Source of the DNA: Marinospirillum sp.
GTDB taxonomy: Bacteria > Pseudomonadota > Gammaproteobacteria > Pseudomonadales > Halomonadaceae
Direction: 5' to 3'
Assembly: GCA_007119985.1 (NCBI GenBank)
Contig: SKOQ01000224.1
Span: forward strand, 1-6,272
Length of the DNA: 6,272 bases
Part shown: in pieces, positions 1 through 5,215 of the stretch
How the letters are laid out: each line of letters opens with the position of its first letter
Numbering within the stretch: position 1 is the stretch's first letter
The notes under the pieces: model-generated
Database searches by the model: none
What the model was told of the DNA's origin: nothing
Seen by the model: only the letters and a program-made list of their open reading frames with translations
Program-made: the position numbers and the translations under genes

Positions 1-8
1 AAACCCAA

Positions 9-40
9 GAAAAAACAAAACCTTGCAACTCTTGCCAAGG
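9..40 (-). terminator. Intrinsic terminator-like hairpin with U tract, minus strand
   Basis: Read on the minus strand, CCTTG (40-36) pairs with CAAGG (25-21). CAA (34-32) followed by the GAG loop (31-29) and TTG (28-26) extends the stem to 8 bp with one bulged G. It is followed at once by TTTTGTTTTTTC (20-9). The plus strand has no T run after the hairpin, so it works only leftward. No minus-strand gene ends here. The only obvious transcript it could stop is the one starting about 40 nt upstream at position 80, which points to attenuation or to a short RNA. Confidence 0.55.
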
Positions 41-81
41 CTTCTATTTGACCGCGTTTCCGAGGTCGCCTTCACAAGAGC
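9..81 (-). ncRNA. Candidate structured leader RNA or small RNA with alternative folds
   Basis: This is the predicted transcript from the minus-strand promoter at 87-114; counting from the -10 box puts +1 near 80-82. Seen directly: the 5' end (80-75, CTCTTG) is complementary to 34-29 (CAAGAG), and 72-68 (AAGGC) to 41-37 (GCCTT), giving a long stem with a 2x2 internal loop. Inside it, 67-50 forms a hairpin (GACC/GGTC, one mismatch, two CG pairs) closed by a GAAA tetraloop, with an 8-nt bulge at 49-42. The 3' arm of the outer stem is the same sequence that forms the terminator hairpin at 40-21, so the two folds exclude each other. That is the arrangement of an attenuator or riboswitch expression platform. 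It could instead be a ~70-nt small RNA ending at the terminator. I do not recognise a known RNA family, and the downstream gene lies outside the window. Confidence 0.4.
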
Positions 82-86
82 TGCGT

Positions 87-114
87 ATTATAGGGATCTA
101 TTTTTAAAGCGCAA
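87..114 (-). promoter_or_regulatory. Sigma-70-type promoter, leftward
   Basis: On the minus strand a perfect TATAAT (92-87) lies 16 bp from TTGCGC (114-109), a weak -35 box matching only the TTG. Upstream of the -35, positions about 119-146 are rich in A tracts on this strand (GAAAGAAAACGT, AAAAAAC), resembling an UP element. The region after the -10 starts ACGCAGC. A-rich upstream DNA plus a perfect -10 resembles promoters of stable RNA or highly expressed genes in gammaproteobacteria, but that likeness is inference. The predicted start at about 80-82 coincides with the first paired base of the structured RNA at 9-81. Confidence 0.5.
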
Positions 115-156
115 GCCCTTTGCCAAAGTTTTTTACGTTTTCTTTCAACTTGTCGA

Positions 157-184
157 TTTACAATGCTTCAGCTGTCGGTACAAT
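157..184 (+). promoter_or_regulatory. Probable promoter of the diguanylate cyclase operon
   Basis: TTTACA (157-162) and TACAAT (179-184) are separated by 16 bp, each one mismatch from the sigma-70 consensus. The predicted transcription start is near 191. That start falls just inside the ATG at 189 and leaves a leader of about 55 nt before the GTG at 246, which has a good ribosome-binding site. It lies back to back with the leftward promoter at 87-114. No SOS box or other operator was recognised between them. Confidence 0.4.
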
Positions 185-233
185 CCAGATGGTGCCTTAC
201 CTTTTATGGTCAAGCGCTTCCTTCTTTCTGCTT

Positions 234-237
234 AGGA
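234..237 (+). promoter_or_regulatory. Ribosome-binding site deciding the GTG 246 start
   Basis: AGGA lies 8 nt before GTG 246. The in-frame alternatives, TTG 120 and ATG 189, have no comparable purine-rich site, and both lie upstream of the transcription start predicted from the promoter at 157-184. This favours GTG 246 as the true start of the diguanylate cyclase. Confidence 0.5.
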
Positions 238-245
238 TAGCTAAC

Positions 246-1523
246 GTGCCTCTTCATTCGGTCCTCCTCGCATTACGCCTCTTGCTGCTTCCGAGCCTCT
301 TTTTAGCTGCTGGTTTAGGCTTCTTCTTTTATACCGACTTTTTTGAGACAAGTAGCCTTGCCATCGCTCGCGCTGTTATCTGGATTTTTGTCTTGATCAC
401 GCTGCTGCTGACCCTAGCTTACTCGCACTCGCGCGCTTTTGGGCTTGTACTTGGCATGACCTTAGCTTATTGGATTTTGCGTGAGCAGATTGCGCTACCG
501 GCGCTCCAATCTCAGCGCATCGATCAGCCGGCTCTGATTTACAACCTACTGACTTTCTTATTTCCTCTTTACATTCTTGCAAACAGCCTATGGCCAGAAC
601 GCCTACATCTGTTTTCTGATCTTCTTTTACGCAGCCTCATGCTCGGCGGCTTTTTGCTGCTTGGTTATCTTGCCCTCATCTTTTCACCTTCTTGGCTTGA
701 TAGCTTCTTTACCTTGATTCACTTTCCTCGCCTCCATCTCCCTTGGCTGCGCTTACCCCAAGCTTCTAGCTTTGTCTTTTTGGCGAGCTGCTTGTTACTG
801 GCTTTCTTGCTCATTCGTCGCCCACAGCCTTTTTACGCTGCTCAACTGGCCTGCTTAATCGGCTTTACCTTAACTCTTCCTTATTTTGCGACCCCCTACT
901 TGGCTTCGATCAGCGTGAGCCTACTCCTCTTTATTATCGGTGCCGCAGTCGTGCATGAAGCCTTTAATATGGCCTTCAAAGATGACCTAACTGGGTTACC
1001 CGGTCGCCGGGCATTGAACCAACGCCTTCTTCGCCTCGGGAAGAAGTACACGCTTGTGATGGCTGACGTGGATCACTTCAAGAAATTCAATGACACCTAT
1101 GGGCATGATGCCGGCGACCAGGTGCTTCAAGTTGTTGCGCATATTTTAAAAGGCGTTGAAGGCGGTGGACAGGCCTACCGTTATGGTGGGGAGGAATTCA
1201 CGCTTGTATTTGCAGGACAAACAGCTGAAGGGGCTCAGCCTTACGTTGAACAAGTCCGCCAGCGCCTTGCCGACTACGCTATTGCTTTGCGTGGGCAGCA
1301 GCGACCCGTAAAGAAGCCTTCAGCAAAGGGGAAGGATGGTGCTCAGCGTGTTCAAGTGACGATGAGCTTTGGCGTTGCTGAAAAAACACCCGACCTGATA
1401 GATGCTGAGGCCGTGATTAAAGCAGCGGATCAAGCTCTCTATGCTGCAAAAAAGGCAGGACGCAACTGCGTTGCACTCGCTGGAGCGAAAAAGCAGGCCC
1501 GTCAAAAAAAGGCGGCGTCTTAA
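246..1523 (+). CDS. Multi-pass membrane diguanylate cyclase (GGDEF), SadC-like
   Basis: Makes cyclic di-GMP from two GTP at the inner membrane; in this family the product usually promotes attachment and biofilm over motility. With the GTG start it has 425 residues. About eight hydrophobic segments fill residues 8-237 (roughly 8-28, 38-59, 64-78, 97-115, 126-146, 175-190, 198-215, 218-237), with no recognisable sensory domain outside the membrane part. The GGDEF domain follows directly: DDLTGLPGRRAL from 246, the metal-binding DVD at 274-276, the active site RYGGEEF with GGEEF at 314-318, and SFGVA at 374-378. The RxxD inhibitory site expected just before RYGGEEF is absent (the stretch reads EGGGQAY), so product feedback inhibition is probably lost. 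A Lys-rich insertion lies near 349-367, and the tail is short and basic. The general layout recalls SadC of Pseudomonas, from memory only. ATG 189 would add 19 residues. First gene of a probable three-gene operon. Confidence 0.9.
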   Translation: MPLHSVLLALRLLLLPSLFLAAGLGFFFYTDFFETSSLAIARAVIWIFVLITLLLTLAYSHSRAFGLVLGMTLAYWILREQIALPALQSQRIDQPALIYNLLTFLFPLYILANSLWPERLHLFSDLLLRSLMLGGFLLLGYLALIFSPSWLDSFFTLIHFPRLHLPWLRLPQASSFVFLASCLLLAFLLIRRPQPFYAAQLACLIGFTLTLPYFATPYLASISVSLLLFIIGAAVVHEAFNMAFKDDLTGLPGRRALNQRLLRLGKKYTLVMADVDHFKKFNDTYGHDAGDQVLQVVAHILKGVEGGGQAYRYGGEEFTLVFAGQTAEGAQPYVEQVRQRLADYAIALRGQQRPVKKPSAKGKDGAQRVQVTMSFGVAEKTPDLIDAEAVIKAADQALYAAKKAGRNCVALAGAKKQARQKKAAS

Positions 1524-1549
1524 CGCACACTTCTCTCAGAGTCCAGCTC

Positions 1550-2227
1550 ATGACAGGCCGCGTGATCATTACCCCCTACAATATCGAGCTTGAAACTCAG
1601 CAGAAAGTACAATGCGATGGTTATCCCATCACGGGCTTTAACCTTGCACCAGGGAAACCTCTCTCGATTCTGCGTAATCAGCAAGGTTATGAGCTGATTA
1701 CCGCCTTATGGGGCTTTACACCTCAATGGCTCAAAGATCTCAAGCGGGCACCCTATGTCATTCGCATAGAATCTCTGGAATCCAGTCCTATGTATAGAGA
1801 GAGCTGGTCACAACATCGCTGCCTTCTTCCTGTAACCGGCTACTATCTATGGAAGCAGGGCAAGCAGGCTAAGCAGGCATTTGCGATCCGCCGCCCCGAA
1901 AACCGACCTTTCTTTCTTGCCGGTCTCTGGACACGCTATCGGATCGATTCACTCACCAGTCACGATTCGTTTGCGCTGCTTTCTGCTCCTGTACGCCAGT
2001 CTTCACCAGCCTTGAGTGATCGCTTACCTCTTGCCTTACATGTCGATCAGATCACAAGCTGGCTCGACCCCAACACGCCAATCTCAGACTGCTTGCAACT
2101 TTTACAATCTTCCAAGGTCGATTTGGAGTGCTACCCTGTAAGCTCACTTGTTAATTCACCCCATAACACCAGTATTGAAGTCACCCACTCTCTCGGTCGG
2201 CGCCAGCAGTTTGGGGCTTCTTTTTAA
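1550..2227 (+). CDS. SRAP-fold protein (YedK/HMCES-like) lacking the catalytic residues
   Basis: The SRAP family (SOS response-associated peptidase; YedK, HMCES) covalently captures abasic sites in single-stranded DNA through Cys2. The 225 residues match the family in length and order of blocks: MTGR at the N-terminus (family MCGR), NLAPG at 31-35, WGFTPQW at 54-60, IRIES at 71-75 (family NARxET), RCLLPVTGYYLWK at 90-102 (family GxxEWK), SDRLPLAL at 156-163 (family HxRxPLxL), and YPVSSLVNSP at 195-204. Yet every residue with a catalytic role in YedK is changed: Cys2 to Thr2, Asn75 to Val70, Glu105 to Leu100, His160 to Ser156. Arg72 and Glu74 of the DNA-contact block remain. ACA differs from a Cys codon TGC at all three bases, so a sequencing error is unlikely. 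Its role is unknown: perhaps DNA binding without crosslinking, or a divergent activity. The ribosome-binding site is weak (AGAG, 8 nt before ATG). It starts 26 bp after the cyclase gene and shows no SOS box. Confidence 0.85.
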   Translation: MTGRVIITPYNIELETQQKVQCDGYPITGFNLAPGKPLSILRNQQGYELITALWGFTPQWLKDLKRAPYVIRIESLESSPMYRESWSQHRCLLPVTGYYLWKQGKQAKQAFAIRRPENRPFFLAGLWTRYRIDSLTSHDSFALLSAPVRQSSPALSDRLPLALHVDQITSWLDPNTPISDCLQLLQSSKVDLECYPVSSLVNSPHNTSIEVTHSLGRRQQFGASF

Positions 2228-2242
2228 TTTTTAGGAATCGGT

Positions 2243-5131
2243 ATGCCATTACACTTTCTGAAACAAAGACGCTATTTCATGGCGCTTGTACTCAGCTGCT
2301 GCTTTATTCTTTTGCTGAGCGGATGCGTGACCACCTGGAAGCAACCCGCCTCCACAGAAACACCTCAACCCATCAGCAGCCCTTACGATCAACATGCTTA
2401 TCGTTTTCTCCAATTTGATTCCGGCCTCAAGATTCTGCTGGTCAGTGACCCCTTGGCTGAAAAAGCAGCCGCTTCAATGAATGTGAATGCAGGGAGCCTT
2501 CATGAACCGGATGCCTGGCCAGGCTTGGCTCACTTTCTTGAGCATATGCTTTTTCTTGGCACCGCTGACTTCCCAGAACCGGATGGCTACCAGCAGCTGA
2601 TCAGCGAACAAGGCGGCAGCTACAATGCTTTTACAGCCTCACGCGATACCAACTACTTTTTTGATATTCAGCCAGCCGCCTTTGATGCTGCTCTAGCGCG
2701 CTTCTCACGCTTTTTTGTTGACCCTTTACTGAACGAAGACTACTTACAGCGTGAGGTGAATGCTGTTGATGCTGAATGGAGCGGTACATTGCAGAATGAT
2801 GGACGCCGCTTTTTTGACGTTTTGCGTACCGCACTGAACCCAGACCATCCAGCTTCACGCTTTAGCGCCGGCAATCGCTCTACCCTCAATATTCACGATC
2901 CAGCCTTACGCGAAGCGCTTCTCGACTATCACCAGCGCTTCTATGTTGCGGAACTGATGAGCCTCGCTCTGGTTGGTCCACAATCTTTAGATGAATTGGA
3001 AAGCCTGGCCCGCCAGCACTTTAGCGATCTGCGTCAAGCCGAGCAGGATCAAGCCCCCGTCCGCTTTGCTCAGCCCTTGCTACTTGATCAACAACTACCC
3101 ATGCAGTTAGAGATGCAACCCTTGCGTCGTGAGTACCAACTCTCGTTGATCTTCTCGATTCCTGATCCACAACTGCACCAAGGTGTTCAGGCTGACCGTT
3201 TTCTGGCTTACCTGATTCACCACGAAGGTGAAAACAGCCTCTTTGATTATCTCCGTCGCGAAGGTTGGATCACCGCACTCAGTGCCGGTAGTGGTTTCAA
3301 TACAGGTGAAGAAGCCCTGTTCTTTATCGACTTCACCCTCACGGCAGAAGGCGCGCAACAGGCGGAAACAGTCACCGCCTTGGTTTTCCACTGGCTTGAG
3401 ATGATTCAAGAACAGGGCCTTGAGGCTTGGCGCTACCAAGAGCTGGCTCAAATTGCCGAGCAGAATTTTCTGTTTCAAGAAAACAGCGACCCTAGCGATT
3501 TTGCCACCTTTCTTGCGTTGCAAATGGCCTACACTTCACCCGAGCAATTACTACGCCAGCCCTACGCATTTGATCGTTTTGATCTCGAAGTCATTGAACA
3601 CACGCTCCAGCTTTTACAGCCTGAAAGACTAGTTAGTATTTTGGTCACACCAGAGGCTCAGACCAGTGCAACAACTCGCTGGGTACCGGCCCAATTTCAT
3701 CGTGAAACCAACCTCCCCCCCCTTGATTGGCGTCAGGTACCTCGCCCAGAAGCGCTTGCGTTGCCTGAGCCCAACCCCTTTATCACAGATGAGCACACTC
3801 TTCTTGAGGGTGAATCTCTCCCCTTGCCTGAACGTCTTGAGCACCCCTCACGGATCGAAGTTTGGCATGGCCAAGACACCAGTTTTGGTTTGCCGCAGGG
3901 CGATATTTATATCAATCTCATCCAGCCACAGGTGCTGGAGAACAGAGAGGCGCGCCTATTGGCCAGGCTCACTGCCAGTTGGTTAGAAGACAGGCTGAAT
4001 AACCCGACCTATCCTGCTCGTCTTGCCGGGCTGCACTATTCAATTGATCCACATGCACGGGGTATCACTATCCAAGTCAGTGGGTTGACCGCCAAGCAAC
4101 CTGAGCTGCTTGAACAACTTTTAAGCGCCTTGGATCAACCCCAAGTGCATCCAAACGATTTCCGCCTACTGCGAGATCGCTGGATTCAGCAGTTAGAAAA
4201 CCAGCAACATGATCGTCCAATTCAGCAACTGGTGCGCCAGCTCTATCTCTCCATGATCGATCCCATTTGGCCCACTTCTGAACTGCTTGAAGTGTTAGAC
4301 GGGCTTTCTTACACCGATCTGCAAGAGTTTATTGATCACTATACTGATCAACTGGCGATTCAGCTCCTCACCGTAGGCAACCTCGATCAAGCCACCACAC
4401 TCGCTATTGCTGATCAACTGGCGAACCGCTTTGATCCCCAGATCGATCCCCAGCAGCTCCAGCTGATGCAGCGGGCGTTACCTGCTGGACTCTGGCAGCA
4501 AACCGTCCCGCTCGATCACAATGATGCTGCGCTTTTCTGGTATGTGCAGGGCCAACCTACAGATGGCCGCAGCGCAGCGGCTTTTGAGCAGGAAGCCTTG
4601 ATGCGCCTCGTGCAACAGCTACAAAGTGCTGAGTTTTTCCACCAGCTGCGCACTGAGCAGCAACTCGGCTATGCTGTCTTCACTGGGATTTTTCCACTCA
4701 AAAATACCGCTGGGCTGTTTTACTTTATTCAATCCCCAGCAGCAGAGCCAGCCGTTCTCGCCGAGGCGATCTCGGCCTTTATGCAGATGGATCGCCAACG
4801 ACTGAGCGCTTTACCTATCGAGCGATTTGAAGCACAGAAACAGAGCCTGACCCAACAGCTACGCCAAGCCGATACCCGGCTCTCAGATCGCGCTGCACGC
4901 TGGTGGAATCTGCTCAGTGAATATGGTGCCGATATACAGCCAGAAGATTTCGAGCGGCGTGCTCAGCTGGCAGATCGTATCGAACAGATCAGCCATGCAG
5001 AGTTGCTGGCCTTCTACGACCAGATTCTTGCGCAGCAACTTGGCCAGATGCTGCTCTCTAGTCCAAGCGATCAACCCCTACCAGGCGACAGCGCTCAGCC
5101 CAGCGACTGGCCTTTAATCGAACTTGACTAG
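2243..5131 (+). CDS. Pitrilysin/insulinase-family M16 zinc metalloprotease, predicted lipoprotein
   Basis: A full-length M16A peptidase of 962 residues, the usual size for E. coli pitrilysin (protease III, PtrA). Such enzymes enclose and cut small peptides in a four-domain clam-shell. Seen here: a signal peptide with lipobox LSGC, lipidated Cys28 and Val29 at +2, which predicts an outer-membrane lipoprotein facing the periplasm, whereas E. coli PtrA is soluble. The inverted zinc motif HFLEH is at 97-101 (ligands His97 and His101, catalytic base Glu100), with the third ligand Glu178 in REVNAVDAEW. LPEPNPFI in the middle and LRTEQQLGY at 802-810 supply the conserved C-terminal Arg and Tyr that help position substrate. 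The catalytic set is complete, so it should be active. ATG 2243 is preceded by AGGA 6 nt upstream. It lies 15 bp after the SRAP gene, last in the probable operon, and ends at a strong terminator. Orthology to ptrA itself is not proven; other M16 branches are possible. Confidence 0.92.
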   Translation: MPLHFLKQRRYFMALVLSCCFILLLSGCVTTWKQPASTETPQPISSPYDQHAYRFLQFDSGLKILLVSDPLAEKAAASMNVNAGSLHEPDAWPGLAHFLEHMLFLGTADFPEPDGYQQLISEQGGSYNAFTASRDTNYFFDIQPAAFDAALARFSRFFVDPLLNEDYLQREVNAVDAEWSGTLQNDGRRFFDVLRTALNPDHPASRFSAGNRSTLNIHDPALREALLDYHQRFYVAELMSLALVGPQSLDELESLARQHFSDLRQAEQDQAPVRFAQPLLLDQQLPMQLEMQPLRREYQLSLIFSIPDPQLHQGVQADRFLAYLIHHEGENSLFDYLRREGWITALSAGSGFNTGEEALFFIDFTLTAEGAQQAETVTALVFHWLEMIQEQGLEAWRYQELAQIAEQNFLFQENSDPSDFATFLALQMAYTSPEQLLRQPYAFDRFDLEVIEHTLQLLQPERLVSILVTPEAQTSATTRWVPAQFHRETNLPPLDWRQVPRPEALALPEPNPFITDEHTLLEGESLPLPERLEHPSRIEVWHGQDTSFGLPQGDIYINLIQPQVLENREARLLARLTASWLEDRLNNPTYPARLAGLHYSIDPHARGITIQVSGLTAKQPELLEQLLSALDQPQVHPNDFRLLRDRWIQQLENQQHDRPIQQLVRQLYLSMIDPIWPTSELLEVLDGLSYTDLQEFIDHYTDQLAIQLLTVGNLDQATTLAIADQLANRFDPQIDPQQLQLMQRALPAGLWQQTVPLDHNDAALFWYVQGQPTDGRSAAAFEQEALMRLVQQLQSAEFFHQLRTEQQLGYAVFTGIFPLKNTAGLFYFIQSPAAEPAVLAEAISAFMQMDRQRLSALPIERFEAQKQSLTQQLRQADTRLSDRAARWWNLLSEYGADIQPEDFERRAQLADRIEQISHAELLAFYDQILAQQLGQMLLSSPSDQPLPGDSAQPSDWPLIELD
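2326..2328 (+). other. Lipobox cysteine (Cys28) of the M16 protease
   Basis: Codon 28 (GGA TGC context) gives the lipobox LLSGC after the hydrophobic run 13-25 with Lys8, Arg9 and Arg10 before it. This is a standard type II (Lsp) cleavage and lipidation site. Two earlier cysteines (19 and 20) sit inside the hydrophobic core and do not match a lipobox. Confidence 0.75.
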
Positions 5132-5158
5132 CACCGCAAAACTTGACTAGGACCACAA
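5121..5158 (+). repeat. 19-bp tandem duplication across the M16 stop codon
   Basis: Two adjacent 19-bp units, 5121-5139 and 5140-5158, agree at 17 of 19 positions, both starting AACTTGACTAG. The first unit contains the last codons and the TAG stop (5129-5131) of the M16 gene. The second repeats them out of frame, just before the terminator. Read-through of the first TAG would meet TGA at 5144-5146 after four codons. It is probably a replication-slippage duplication with no coding effect. Confidence 0.8.
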
Positions 5159-5196
5159 AAAAAGCCCCTGGGCATCGCTGCCATGGGGCTTTTTTT
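5157..5196. terminator. Strong bidirectional intrinsic terminator between convergent genes
   Basis: Seven A and GCCCC (5157-5168) pair perfectly with GGGGC and seven T (5185-5196), a 12-bp outer arm; inner TGG/CCA or GGC/GCC pairing continues the stem. Because the stem is flanked by A and T runs, it carries a U tract on both strands. It ends the M16 transcript (stop 26 bp before) on the plus strand and the sbcB transcript (stop 20 bp away) on the minus strand. Confidence 0.92.
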
Positions 5197-5215
5197 AATC
5201 GGTGCCTAGATTTAC

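Noticed and set aside
1..75. Minus-strand frame open from GTG 75 to the window edge
   Set aside because: Only 25 codons are visible, it would begin about 5 nt after the predicted transcript start without a ribosome-binding site, and it runs through a terminator-like U tract. Chance openness is likelier.
1..120. Start of an rRNA or tRNA operon on the minus strand
   Set aside because: The promoter style would fit, but no boxA, mature 16S start or tRNA fold is visible, and a terminator-like hairpin follows within 45 nt. It cannot be decided without sequence to the left.
120..188. TTG start at 120 giving a 467-residue cyclase
   Set aside because: No ribosome-binding site, and it lies upstream of the predicted promoter at 157-184; the added residues do not resemble a conserved domain.
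23..235. 70-residue plus-strand open frame in the intergenic region
   Set aside because: Overlaps both predicted promoters and the structured minus-strand region, has a non-ATG start with no ribosome-binding site, and shows no recognisable protein features.
1504..1510. A7 run near the end of the cyclase gene as a programmed slippage site
   Set aside because: It lies in the last codons of a basic tail, so a slip would change only a few residues; there is no stimulatory structure evident.
1524..1549. SOS (LexA) box before the SRAP gene, as the family name suggests
   Set aside because: No CTGT-N8-ACAG-like palindrome is present in the 26-bp gap or in the promoter region at 120-245.
3107..3523. 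138-residue minus-strand open frame inside the M16 gene
   Set aside because: Antisense to a conserved protease with an intact frame; composition looks like a reverse-complement shadow.
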